Assembly (NCBI GenBank): GCA_947628465.1
Contig: CANQZZ010000001.1
Span: forward strand, 1 to 64,000
Length of the DNA stretch: 64,000 nucleotides
Direction: 5' to 3'
DNA from: an uncultured Clostridia bacterium
GTDB taxonomy: Bacteria; Bacillota_A; Clostridia; TANB77; CAG-508
Part shown: positions 44,173-52,194 of the stretch, one piece after another
Position numbering within the stretch: position 1 is the stretch's first letter
Layout: every line of letters begins with the position of its first letter
Position numbers and translations under genes: made by a program
Notes under the pieces: generated by a model
What the model was told of the DNA's origin: nothing
Database searches by the model: none
The model's input: only the letters and a program-made list of their open reading frames with translations

Positions 44173-44645
44173 TGCAGAATGATGAAAGTTTAGAAAAGCT
44201 ATCAAGTAGTAAAGATTTATCTGAGATAGCCGACTCCATCATGAGAGAGTCTGATCCGGAAAAGATTAAAGATTTAACAGAACTCTTTAATATAAACGCA
44301 AAGAAGAAGAAGATTGTACGAGCATCAAAAGTTAATGAGTTATTGGATTTAGTTTCAGCAGAGATGTCAACAAGACTGGAAACAATGCCAGATACGTTTA
44401 GTAATGATGTTTTGTTAAACTATTGGAAAGTTCTTGAAGATTCTTCCATGAAATTAACCTCTGATGAAAATGAAGTTAAGGATAATAAGCTGATTTCTTT
44501 AACACAGAATAATCAGGTAAATATCTTAACTGAATCAGACTTGAACACAAGGTCTAGAAAGAATGTAACGGAAGCTGTTAGAAAAATACTACAGAATATT
44601 TCTAACTCGCAAGTAGATGAAATTGAAGGTGATGAAAATGGATAA
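44172..44645 (+). CDS. Unknown acidic helical protein
   Basis: 157 residues, GTG start after AAGGAG. Acidic, helical, with a KKKKIVR basic patch near 50. It overlaps the metallophosphoesterase gene by eight bases. Size and composition would fit a small terminase-like or scaffold-like protein, but no motif shows this. Confidence 0.35.
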   Translation: MQNDESLEKLSSSKDLSEIADSIMRESDPEKIKDLTELFNINAKKKKIVRASKVNELLDLVSAEMSTRLETMPDTFSNDVLLNYWKVLEDSSMKLTSDENEVKDNKLISLTQNNQVNILTESDLNTRSRKNVTEAVRKILQNISNSQVDEIEGDENG

Positions 44646-45840
44646 TATAATCCAAGATAAGTATACACGAATAGATGGAGAATCTACCTATCACTATGAA
44701 TTGCGGTGTTATAATCAAAAATTTCAGGATGATGACATTAGCTGGTATAATCTTGCAACCATTATGAATAGAGAACTTGGTGAAAGTCACTGGGAATCTT
44801 ATTATAGAAAGAGATCAAAGAAATTTCTTGTCCTGGATGAAACTAACAAGGTATATCAGAATGAACAAGACGAATATACAAAAACTCTTCTTGAGTTAAA
44901 GAAAGCTAGAGTAAAGTTATCAGAGGAAAGAATTCAAAATAATGCTTACATTAGAAGATTAGCAAGAGAAGAAACAATCAAAGAGATTGCTCATGATTTT
45001 GCAGAGGTCATGTCAAGCAAGAAAATCTTAAACAGTAATAGCTCAAATAAGAATGCAAACATTCTGTATTCCAATACTATGGGTATTCTAATGCTTTCTG
45101 ATTGGCACTATGGGATGGAGATTGATAATCCATTTAATTCATATAATGATGAAATATTTGCCGACAGAGTATATAGTCTTATTAGTCAAGCGAAAGATAT
45201 TGTCCTTGAAAAAGGTATTAAAGAACTACATGTGGTAAATCTTTCAGATTTGATCTCAGGAAGAATTCATCTGACTATTCGTCTACAAAGCCGTGAAGAT
45301 GTAATTTCACAAGTAATGCATGTAGCTGAAACTTTAGCAGAAATGCTAACTGAACTGTCAGAAATTACAAAAGTTGTATATCATGATGTACTGGATAATC
45401 ATTCGAGACTTGAGCCAGTTAAAGGAGATTCGCTCGACCTGGAGTCTTTAGCAAGAATTATTCCTTGGTACTTAAAAGAAAGATTGTCAGATAACAATAG
45501 AATTATTATTGATAATAAATCAACAGCAACAGATATAGCTGCGTTCACAGTAGGAAATTTCAAAGTAGCAGCTGTACATGGGCATAAAGATAAACCACGT
45601 AAAGTGATTGATAATATGATGCACATGCTTGGTGAAAAGCATGATTTGGTATTAACTGCACATTTACATCATTTTGCTTGTGAAGAAGAGCATGAGTGTC
45701 TTAGAGTTTCTAATGGAACCCTAATGGGTGTGGATGACTTTGCAGAAGATTTACGGCTAACGAGTAAGCCATCTCAAACTTTTATTGTTGTAACTCCTGA
45801 TAATGTATGTTCAGAAATCAGAAGATTACTACTAGATTGA
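44638..45840 (+). CDS. Calcineurin-like metallophosphoesterase
   Basis: 400 residues. ATG 44638 follows GAAGGTGATG. The N-terminal ~140 residues are helical, possibly DNA-binding (WYNLATIMNRELG near 36). The catalytic domain follows: LMLSDWHYGMEID, VVNLSDLISG, VLDNHSR, AVHGHKDKPRK and LTAHLHH, i.e. the D-x-H / GD-like / NH / H / GH-x-H metal sites with some changes (N-L-S-D for GD). Likely a DNA repair exonuclease or phosphodiesterase, distinct from the SbcD-like gene. Confidence 0.72.
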   Translation: MDNIIQDKYTRIDGESTYHYELRCYNQKFQDDDISWYNLATIMNRELGESHWESYYRKRSKKFLVLDETNKVYQNEQDEYTKTLLELKKARVKLSEERIQNNAYIRRLAREETIKEIAHDFAEVMSSKKILNSNSSNKNANILYSNTMGILMLSDWHYGMEIDNPFNSYNDEIFADRVYSLISQAKDIVLEKGIKELHVVNLSDLISGRIHLTIRLQSREDVISQVMHVAETLAEMLTELSEITKVVYHDVLDNHSRLEPVKGDSLDLESLARIIPWYLKERLSDNNRIIIDNKSTATDIAAFTVGNFKVAAVHGHKDKPRKVIDNMMHMLGEKHDLVLTAHLHHFACEEEHECLRVSNGTLMGVDDFAEDLRLTSKPSQTFIVVTPDNVCSEIRRLLLD

Positions 45841-45931
45841 CAACCAAGTTGCCCTTTACATATACTAAAATCTATAAGTCAAGCTGGTAAGTCCTATATA
45901 GGTAAGTCCAGTAAGTAAGGAGATTGTTGAA

Positions 45932-46363
45932 ATGAAATTCTATAGTGAACTAACAAAGAAGATGTATGACACTGAGGAATCCTTGAAGAAGGCAGAAAGT
46001 GAGCTTACAGAGACTAAAGAAAAGAATGCACTTAGTAAGAAGGCAGCAGCGAAAAGAATAGAAACTGCTGAGCAGAAATATCGGGAAGCTTTAGACGCTT
46101 ATGATAATGCAGAGGTAAAGGTTCAAGAATTGATTGAAGAAACTAAAGCTCAGATTGAGACTATGTTAAAAGAACCTATTCAAAGTATTAAAGAGGCGAA
46201 AGAAGAGCGTCTTGCAGCACTTATTGATTTCAATAAGAAGTATGGTCCTTATACTACTTCTTATTCTGGGGAACAAGCCTGTAAAGAATATGAAAGACTG
46301 ATAAAGTCAAATGGCTGGTTAGATACTATTCTTGATAGCTGGTCTATTCCTTTTATCTGGTAA
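45932..46363 (+). CDS. Coiled-coil protein
   Basis: 143 residues, TAAGGAG upstream. Residues ~8-90 form one long charged coiled coil (E, K, A-rich). The C-terminus is more globular and aromatic (SYSGEQACKEYERL...SWSIPFIW). It lies after a 90-base gap that holds a possible promoter (TTGCCC-18-TATAAG, 45849-45878). Function unknown. Confidence 0.45.
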   Translation: MKFYSELTKKMYDTEESLKKAESELTETKEKNALSKKAAAKRIETAEQKYREALDAYDNAEVKVQELIEETKAQIETMLKEPIQSIKEAKEERLAALIDFNKKYGPYTTSYSGEQACKEYERLIKSNGWLDTILDSWSIPFIW

Positions 46364-46425
46364 AACTAATAATTGGGCAGCTTGGTTTTCATATATAAGT
46401 TTAGAAAGATGACTTACTGTTGATT

Positions 46426-46468
46426 ATATGGATGATGATTTACAAAAAGTCATCATCCATATATTTTT
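46426..46468 (+). terminator. Intrinsic terminator
   Basis: ATATGGATGATGA (46426-46438) and TCATCATCCATAT (46450-46462) make a 13-bp perfect stem followed by TTTTT (46464-46468). The ribosome binding site of the next gene begins directly after the T run. Confidence 0.75.
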
Positions 46469-46482
46469 AAGGAGAGATGATT

Positions 46483-46818
46483 GTGTCAAAGAAACAGTTT
46501 GACGAATACTTTAATAATATCTATTTTCAATATTTGCAGCTTCAAAGAGTATTAGAAGATATGTCAAAAGAAGTAGAAGAAAACATAATTCCACCGGAAA
46601 GAATTGAAGAATTAAAGAAAACTATTCAGCCGGTAAAGAGTTCTTATGAAACTCTTCTCTATGTAAAATACTTATTGGATATGCCGCAAAGAAAAAGCAA
46701 AGTAAAGAAGTATGAAAGGCAAGAGTTATCAAGGGTCAAGAAAAAATCTGGAGATAATTTTGGCACGGAAGTATTGAATAGAAATAAATCAATAATCAAA
46801 GATATTACTTTACTATAA
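46483..46818 (+). CDS. Unknown small helical protein
   Basis: About 111 residues. GTG 46483 is 7 bases after AAGGAGAG and is preferred; ATG 46477 is too near that site. The helical N-terminus (residues 1-75) is followed by a very basic tail (KSKVKKYERQ...). It may bind nucleic acid; no family recognised. Confidence 0.4.
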   Translation: MSKKQFDEYFNNIYFQYLQLQRVLEDMSKEVEENIIPPERIEELKKTIQPVKSSYETLLYVKYLLDMPQRKSKVKKYERQELSRVKKKSGDNFGTEVLNRNKSIIKDITLL

Positions 46819-46847
46819 ATTGTATTTAATATTAGAGGTATATAACG

Positions 46848-47126
46848 ATGGAAGAATTCCTAAGTGAAATTGGGATACATGAAAAGGGTTCCTTAAATTC
46901 TGATGGTAACTATGTAATTGATTTTGAGTCATCGGAAGATTTTAGCAAAGCATTTACAAAGTTAGACAGATATGAAGATTTAGATGAAACTGAAGACTCA
47001 TCTATTGTAAATTCTTCCGTTTCAAACATAATCTATACAAATGATAATTATATTATTACATTATCTGCTGATTTTGATAATGATAAATATTCACTTGTCA
47101 TGCAAGAAATTCAGGGAGAAGACTAA
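46848..47126 (+). CDS. Small acidic protein
   Basis: 92 residues, AGAGGT upstream. Strongly acidic (many D and E). Starts shortly after the previous gene and overlaps the deformylase-like gene by one base. No motif recognised. Confidence 0.4.
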   Translation: MEEFLSEIGIHEKGSLNSDGNYVIDFESSEDFSKAFTKLDRYEDLDETEDSSIVNSSVSNIIYTNDNYIITLSADFDNDKYSLVMQEIQGED

Positions 47127-47890
47127 TGGATACGAAAATTATTAAGTTTGATGAAGTACTTAAAGCAAATGATAAAAGAGTAAAAGAAGTAATCACTGAT
47201 TATGAAAAGTTGTCTGAGCGGTGTGATGAAGTAGACACTAAGAAAAAGAACATGAATATTCAAGATATTGTTCTTGACTTAAAAGCTACAATTAGAGCAA
47301 CTCCTGATATGTCTGCTTTATCAGCTAATCAGATTGGTCACGACAAGAGAGTTATTGTAATCAACTTTAATGGTGATTTAAGAACCTTTGTAAATCCAGT
47401 TATCACAGAATCTCATGGAATGCAGCTATCAAGAGAAAAATGCCACAGCATTCCAGGAAAAGAATTTATCAGGCTTCGTAACTCAAGAATTACCGTTATC
47501 TATCAAACACCGATGGGAAAAGTACAATCAGTAGAGTTAATGGGGTTAGCAGCCATTGTTATGCAACATCACATTGACCATCTTGATGGATTGCTTCTAA
47601 GTGACATTGGATTAGAAATTGATGATAATTTTGATAAAGCTTCCGAAGATGAACAGAATGAAGTAATCCAGTGGTATTTAGATTCTCTAGACGTTAAAGA
47701 AAAAGAAATAGAAATGGCTATTGAAAATGATGAAGACGCTAAAAGGATGAAGGATGCCGTAAGATTCATTCAAAGCGTAAATTCCGGAGAAACTAAATTA
47801 GAAGAAATTCCTTGGACAGAAGAGCAAATCAAGATAGTAGAAGAGTATAGAAAAGAGCAAGAAAAAGAGAAACACAAAGCAAGGGAGTAA
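47126..47890 (+). CDS. Peptide deformylase-like protein with altered catalytic motif
   Basis: 254 residues. The three deformylase motifs are recognisable but changed: SANQIG (usual GLAAPQIG), EKCHSIPG (usual EGCLSVPG, Cys kept) and MQHHIDHLDG (usual QHEIDHLDG). Both metal histidines and the Cys are present, but the catalytic glutamate of HExxH is His. A ~90-residue acidic helical extension follows. Phage deformylases are known; this copy may be inactive, use another chemistry, or serve as a binding protein. Confidence 0.7.
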   Translation: MDTKIIKFDEVLKANDKRVKEVITDYEKLSERCDEVDTKKKNMNIQDIVLDLKATIRATPDMSALSANQIGHDKRVIVINFNGDLRTFVNPVITESHGMQLSREKCHSIPGKEFIRLRNSRITVIYQTPMGKVQSVELMGLAAIVMQHHIDHLDGLLLSDIGLEIDDNFDKASEDEQNEVIQWYLDSLDVKEKEIEMAIENDEDAKRMKDAVRFIQSVNSGETKLEEIPWTEEQIKIVEEYRKEQEKEKHKARE

Positions 47891-47908
47891 GCCATGCCAG
47901 AAAGTGAA

Positions 47909-48092
47909 GCTATGCTCGGCTAAAGACCGACCATCTTCTGGAAAGAAAGGACATCTTGGAGTGATGGATATTTTGTTTGTTCAATTGGAGAAGGTGCAAG
48001 CTATGACACAATTAGAGAGTATATCAGAAACCAAGGATAGCCGCCATTCATGGTCTCAGCTAAAGACTGAGACCTTTTCTGGCGAAAGAGAT
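47909..48092 (+). repeat. Pair of similar ~37-base hairpin units flanking the TnpA remnant
   Basis: Units at about 47911-47949 and 48053-48092 share CTAAAGAC, CC-T-TTCTGG and AAAG blocks; each folds with CTAAAGA in the loop (TCGG/CCGA in the first, GGTCTCAG/CTGAGACC in the second). Such subterminal hairpins are typical of the ends of IS200/IS605 elements. They may be the decayed ends of the element whose TnpA tail lies between them. Confidence 0.4.
47924..48040 (+). pseudogene. IS200/IS605-type TnpA transposase, C-terminal remnant
   Basis: A 38-codon open stretch ending at TAG 48038-48040 reads FWKERTSWSDGYFVCSIGEG and then YDTIREYIRNQG. This is the characteristic C-terminal end of TnpA Y1 transposases (FW...W..GYFV.S.G...E.I..YI.NQ). 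Everything upstream, including the HUH and catalytic Tyr regions, is missing. The frame differs from the phage gene that starts inside it at 48003. Confidence 0.65.
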
Positions 48093-48539
48093 AATAAAAC
48101 AACCTTAAATGTTGGCATTAGTATAAATGGTGGAGAAAAAGACCCAGGAACTCTAGAAGAACGAGAGCTATATATAAATACACAAACTTCTTATTTGTTT
48201 GCAGGAAATGGTGCAGAAAGTAAGAAAGTAAATTGTGGTACCTCAGATAAAACCAAGTCCTTTAGTAATAATACTACTAATACAGAATTATTTGATACAG
48301 CAGATACAATCAAGGTCGGTAATTTTAGTATTAGCAAAGGTAGTAATAATAAAGTTACTTGGAATAATGATACAGCAAACAGAAGTGATATAAACACTTA
48401 TAATGTATTTGAGAATATCAATATTAACAAGCTAATTAAGCTTATCTTAACTAACCCTTCTGGAGAAAATACAACCTATGGGAAGACTCTTCCTACAACT
48501 GGGACGGATGGCCAAATATTCTTTAAGCTTGTGGAATGA
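48003..48539 (+). CDS. Fibre/appendage protein with N-terminus derived from an IS fragment
   Basis: 178 residues from ATG 48003 (GAGAAGGTG upstream). The first ~35 residues are read from IS200/IS605-derived DNA in another frame. After that comes a fibre-head-like segment (NVGISINGGEKDPGTLEERELYINTQTSYLFAGNG) similar to the 'L..GEL..dt.t..L.iGdG' start of tail fibres, then Asn/Thr-rich beta repeats and GTDGQIFFKLVE. Probably a receptor-binding or decoration protein whose original start was replaced. Confidence 0.5.
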   Translation: MTQLESISETKDSRHSWSQLKTETFSGERDNKTTLNVGISINGGEKDPGTLEERELYINTQTSYLFAGNGAESKKVNCGTSDKTKSFSNNTTNTELFDTADTIKVGNFSISKGSNNKVTWNNDTANRSDINTYNVFENININKLIKLILTNPSGENTTYGKTLPTTGTDGQIFFKLVE

Positions 48540-48552
48540 GGTATTGTAAGAT

Positions 48553-50079
48553 ATGCCTGTAATGAATGTAGACCGGGACAATGGTTGGTCTTATAATGGA
48601 ACTGGATCCCTTCAAAATTTAACAACATTCAATAATCCAAGCAGTACCTTAAAAGCTTATATAAGTAGAATTGATTTATATGCAGGTACAGTTGATGGTG
48701 TATGTGATGTTGTAAATGGTACTTATTCATATGGGAACGGAAGTCCTTTTGATACACACTTGGAGATAGGAAATTACAGTTCAGATACTGTAAGAATAAC
48801 AAGGCGTACAGGTACGGTTTATCAATCTGGAGTAGGCACTTATCCTGATTGGGCACAAACAGATAAGTATACTTTTACTTTTAGTCCTGAAGCTGTTGTA
48901 TCACCTGGTCAAAGTATTAGGATAAGAATACTTTGTCCTAGTTATCCTAGTAATAATCAAACACTAACAATAAATGCAACATCTGGTAGAACTAATGGCA
49001 AGTCTATTTCTATATATTATGAAAATAGACCGGATAAGAAGAAAACTCCTAATACACCAAGTGTAAGTTTACAGAATAGTACAAGTTATACCGCAACAAC
49101 TATTGATTATGTTGTTACCTGTTCTTCTACAGCTACACATTGCAACGTAAAGATTTATGAAGAGAACGGGAATACAAGAACCATAGTATCAAATGGAGTA
49201 ATGACAAACAATAGATACTATGGCAGTTGTACAGTTCAAAGAGCAGTTGGATACGGTAATGGGTTGCATTATATAGTTGCAAGTTGTAGGAACGATAATT
49301 CAGATTGGACTAATGATTCAACACCATTAAGAGTTGATTGTTCAGTTCCTAGAATAGAAAGTCCTAAGATTACAACATTATCACAAACAACCGGCACATT
49401 ACAGTTTACTTCTGATTATAATGTACGTTTCTATTTGAACAATAGATACTTAGATGATACTACAGCAGAAGTAGATCCTAAGAAAGAAGTAGCATTATCT
49501 TCAGGGACAGTAGGAGATTATACATTAGAAGTAAGAAGGTCAGATAATAATAAGATAACAAATAGTACTACAATCTATAATGTAAGCACTGTTCCTCCAA
49601 AAATAGTATTAACATATAAGCTATATGGAGATGTTTGTTACATTACAGTTACCGCAGATAGTAGTTGTAATGAATGGAGATACTTTTATGGTGTAGTAGG
49701 CGAGCCAAAACAAGAAGTTAAAGTTAAGATTGATAATGAAGCAACTGGCACTTCAAGAATTACTTCAATTATTGAAAATCTAAGTGTTGGGGAAAATGGT
49801 TATCAAACATATGAAATATATGCACAAGCCAAGAAAGTAAGTAATAATATAGAAGGTACTTCAAATACAGTATATCCTGAAATATCTGGTGGAATAAGAA
49901 TATACGATGAAGATGAGCCTGTTCCTCCCGTTCCTTCTGGAGAAGACCCCGAAAAATGGGGAGAGAAAGCAAACCTTTTTAGATATAAGTCAGCTACAAT
50001 CTATATCTGGCATGACGGGTCATGGAAAAGGTATCTACCCTATGTATATAGCGAGAAAGAATGGAAACTTGGCTTGTAA
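48553..50079 (+). CDS. Virion-associated adhesin with Ig-like repeats
   Basis: 508 residues, TGAGGT upstream. Rich in Ser, Thr, Asn and Tyr with repeated beta-sandwich patterns of about 90 residues (YVVTCSSTATHCNV..., LQFTSDYNVRFYL..., YITVTADSSCNEW...), like the Ig/FN3-type modules on phage surface proteins. The C-terminal ~50 residues after an acidic-proline linker (DEDEPVPPVPSGEDPE) end in IYIWHDGSWKRYLPYVYSE, a domain commonly found at the end of such proteins. Role: carbohydrate or mucin binding is inferred. Confidence 0.55.
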   Translation: MPVMNVDRDNGWSYNGTGSLQNLTTFNNPSSTLKAYISRIDLYAGTVDGVCDVVNGTYSYGNGSPFDTHLEIGNYSSDTVRITRRTGTVYQSGVGTYPDWAQTDKYTFTFSPEAVVSPGQSIRIRILCPSYPSNNQTLTINATSGRTNGKSISIYYENRPDKKKTPNTPSVSLQNSTSYTATTIDYVVTCSSTATHCNVKIYEENGNTRTIVSNGVMTNNRYYGSCTVQRAVGYGNGLHYIVASCRNDNSDWTNDSTPLRVDCSVPRIESPKITTLSQTTGTLQFTSDYNVRFYLNNRYLDDTTAEVDPKKEVALSSGTVGDYTLEVRRSDNNKITNSTTIYNVSTVPPKIVLTYKLYGDVCYITVTADSSCNEWRYFYGVVGEPKQEVKVKIDNEATGTSRITSIIENLSVGENGYQTYEIYAQAKKVSNNIEGTSNTVYPEISGGIRIYDEDEPVPPVPSGEDPEKWGEKANLFRYKSATIYIWHDGSWKRYLPYVYSEKEWKLGL

Positions 50080-50093
50080 AGTGAGAGATAGTA

Positions 50094-50702
50094 ATGAACA
50101 CAGTATACCTGTCTGGGATAATAAAGGATATACAAGAATCGCATAGAATTGGTTCAACTATATTTAATAAGGCCCAGCTGATTGCAAAACGAGAGAACGG
50201 TCAAGAAGATGTTATAGACCTAAAATTTAAGTCTTTATCCAATACGAGATATAAAGATAATGATTTTGTTACTTTAACAGGAAATGTCAGGTCGTTCTCA
50301 GAAAAGTGCAAAGACAATACAAACAAAGTAAATATCTATGTTTTTACCTATTTTGATTTACCAGAAATAGTATTAGAAGATGTAAGTAATAAGTGTGAAA
50401 TTGATGGCAGAATCTGCAAGATAAATCCACTAAGAAATACTAAAGATGGAAAGCAAAATATACACTTTATAATCGCTAATAATATTCAAAACGGAAGCAG
50501 CAGAAGACTAAGCAGCTATATTCCTTGCATCGCTTGGGGAAAATTAGCGAATGAAATAAGTAAATCTTCTGTTAATGATTTTGTTAAGATCACAGGTCAG
50601 TTACATTCACGTGAGCACAAGAAAATTCTTGAAGATGGCGATTGTGAATTAAGAGTTGCTCATGAATTACTTGTAAAAGAATTCACATTAGTAGAGGAAT
50701 AG
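50094..50702 (+). CDS. OB-fold single-stranded DNA-binding protein (SSB-like), two OB domains
   Basis: 202 residues. Two OB patterns: residues ~3-75 (VYLSGIIKDIQESHRIG...VTLTGNVRSF) and ~98-190 (CEIDGRICKINPLRNTKDG...SYIPCIAWGKLANEISKSSV then FVKITGQLHSRE), the second close to bacterial SSB. No acidic DDDIPF-type tail. A second DNA-binding protein besides the gp32-type gene at 21696. It may act on single strands in recombination or be an early protein. Confidence 0.7.
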   Translation: MNTVYLSGIIKDIQESHRIGSTIFNKAQLIAKRENGQEDVIDLKFKSLSNTRYKDNDFVTLTGNVRSFSEKCKDNTNKVNIYVFTYFDLPEIVLEDVSNKCEIDGRICKINPLRNTKDGKQNIHFIIANNIQNGSSRRLSSYIPCIAWGKLANEISKSSVNDFVKITGQLHSREHKKILEDGDCELRVAHELLVKEFTLVEE

Positions 50703-50705
50703 AAT

Positions 50706-50918
50706 ATGGCACAGCTATTAAGTACAGAAAGAATACAAGATTGGCGAGGAAAAGTAATAGGTAAGATAGATATCTATAGCAACGGTGATAAGACTGTAAA
50801 AGATTTCTATGGTAGAATAAAGGGAAAGTATATAAGAAGTGCTGATACTACCTATGATTTCTATGGAAGAAAAATAGCTAAGGGTGACCAATGTGGTCTA
50901 CTATTGAATATGGGGTGA
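50706..50918 (+). CDS. Small DFYGR-repeat protein
   Basis: 70 residues. Two copies of a DFYGR-x-x-G/A unit (KDFYGRIKGKYI and YDFYGRKIAKGD) plus a related DWRGKVIGKI at the start, giving a three-unit repeat of ~20-25 residues. Such repeats occur in short bacterial and phage proteins of unknown role. GAGGAAT upstream. Confidence 0.5.
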   Translation: MAQLLSTERIQDWRGKVIGKIDIYSNGDKTVKDFYGRIKGKYIRSADTTYDFYGRKIAKGDQCGLLLNMG

Positions 50919-50923
50919 TACTA

Positions 50924-51112
50924 TTGTCAGCAAGAAAACGAATAGCGCAGAGGAAAAAGGCAGAAACTACTCAAAGAAAAATCATAACATACGTAGTTAA
51001 GCCTAAAGATAGCATCAATCTGATTGCTATGAAATTCGGAGTATCAGCTCAATCAATAATTTCATTAAATGGGCCAAAAGTTTATCCTGGCCAGAAGATA
51101 GTTTTATCATAA
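50924..51112 (+). CDS. Small LysM-domain protein
   Basis: About 62 residues from TTG 50924 (GGGGTGA upstream). A basic N-terminus (SARKRIAQRKKAE) and one complete LysM module (YVVKPKDSINLIAMKFGVSAQSIISLNGPKVYPGQKIVL). No signal peptide or catalytic domain. LysM binds N-acetylglucosamine polymers; the basic head may attach it to another component. Could be a minor virion or lysis-related factor. Confidence 0.6.
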   Translation: MSARKRIAQRKKAETTQRKIITYVVKPKDSINLIAMKFGVSAQSIISLNGPKVYPGQKIVLS

Positions 51113-51141
51113 GTGATTAAGAGGTTGTACAGCAGATATAG

Positions 51142-51450
51142 ATGTCAAGGGTATATTACGATGATGATTATGAACTAAAAGTAAATAAAATAGTAGTTCG
51201 TAAAAATCTATTAACCAAACAGCAGATAGAAAGTATAGCAAAAGATTTAGTACTTGCAAAAGTAGATAATAGCAATATATTTGGATATATAAAACAAGAT
51301 AGAGATAAGAATAGAATATATTGCAAATGGAATAAGAAAAATGAAGTTTTTGTTGAGTATACAGCTGATGATGATATATTACTAAGTAAAGTAAAATCAT
51401 TTAGGGAATATAACGGGGATAAAGCCGTAGAATACTTTGACGAGATATAG
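51142..51450 (+). CDS. Unknown small protein
   Basis: 102 residues. The only usable ATG follows an in-frame TAG and lies 17 bases from AGAGGT, so initiation may be weak. Mixed alpha/beta, charged. Followed by a strong terminator that ends the transcription unit begun upstream. Confidence 0.4.
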   Translation: MSRVYYDDDYELKVNKIVVRKNLLTKQQIESIAKDLVLAKVDNSNIFGYIKQDRDKNRIYCKWNKKNEVFVEYTADDDILLSKVKSFREYNGDKAVEYFDEI

Positions 51451-51467
51451 TATGTAAACATGTTAAA

Positions 51468-51499
51468 ACACCGTATATGAATACGGTGTCTTTTTTTTT
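51468..51499 (+). terminator. Strong intrinsic terminator
   Basis: ACACCGTAT (51468-51476) and ATACGGTGT (51481-51489) with a 4-base loop, followed by C and nine T. The clearest Rho-independent terminator of the window. Confidence 0.92.
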
Positions 51500-51531
51500 G
51501 TATTCAATTCTAAATTTGACAGTAAATTAAG

Positions 51532-51560
51532 TTGTAATTTTCCTGAAAATATGCTATAAT
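51532..51560 (+). promoter_or_regulatory. Promoter
   Basis: TTGTAA (51532-51537), 17 bases, TATAAT (51555-51560), TAAG upstream and extended -10 ATGC. Drives the gene at 51596, about 29 bases downstream of the expected start. Confidence 0.85.
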
Positions 51561-51595
51561 ATAATCACAATAAATAAAAGAAAGAGGAATGTAAA

Positions 51596-52129
51596 ATGGC
51601 AGTAGAAATCTACGAAAAAGTTCATGAAGCTCTTAAGTGTGTTCATCCAGGTTCTTTCTTTAGAATCACTTATAAGACTGAGGTTCCGTTTTCCAAGAAA
51701 GCTACCAAAGAGATGGGAGTTCATGTTGAAGAGCTCAAACTATACAAGATAGTTAGTACTACTGTCAGAACTGGTGTTGCTTACAGTAAGATTCGCAGAG
51801 TTGCTGAAAAGCTTCAAGAGAAGGCAGAAGAAAAGAAACCTGTAACTAATAACTGGGTTTGGATTGATAAGAACACTTGTAAGTTTAATAGGAATACAGC
51901 TAAGTTTTATCTTTGCTGTGCTACTATTCCTTTTGGTGGTAACTGTAAGATTGAATATGTAGTTGTAGATTCTAAAGGTCAACGCATTACAATGACAAAG
52001 GAAGAGTTCGAAAATTCTTGGTTCTATAAGTGCCTTAATGAAAGTGATAAGAAAACAAAAGCACCTTGTGAGTATTTTACAGTTTCTTATGATAATATTT
52101 TTTCTATTAACGGAAAAGCTCTTGCATAA
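51596..52129 (+). CDS. Unknown protein with own promoter
   Basis: 177 residues, AAAGAGG upstream. Mixed alpha/beta; a helical segment at 50-85 ends in a lysine-rich EEKKP stretch. Several Cys residues lie in the second half (CKFNRNTAKFYLCCATIPFGGNCK), perhaps metal-binding. Monocistronic: promoter before, promoter directly after its stop. Likely an early host-takeover type protein; function unknown. Confidence 0.45.
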   Translation: MAVEIYEKVHEALKCVHPGSFFRITYKTEVPFSKKATKEMGVHVEELKLYKIVSTTVRTGVAYSKIRRVAEKLQEKAEEKKPVTNNWVWIDKNTCKFNRNTAKFYLCCATIPFGGNCKIEYVVVDSKGQRITMTKEEFENSWFYKCLNESDKKTKAPCEYFTVSYDNIFSINGKALA

Positions 52130-52133
52130 TAAG

Positions 52134-52162
52134 TTGTAATTTACAGTAAAATATGCTATAAT
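52134..52162 (+). promoter_or_regulatory. Promoter
   Basis: TTGTAA (52134-52139), 17 bases, TATAAT (52157-52162), TAATAAG upstream (touching the preceding stop) and ATGC extension. Serves the DUF932-like and thyX genes. Confidence 0.85.
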
Positions 52163-52194
52163 ATATTACAGTAAAAAGAAAGGAAGTAATAATT

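Noticed and set aside
47894..47923. 9-codon frame starting ATGCCAGAAAG
   Set aside because: Too short, no conservation evidence, and located in the IS-derived hairpin unit; treated as chance.
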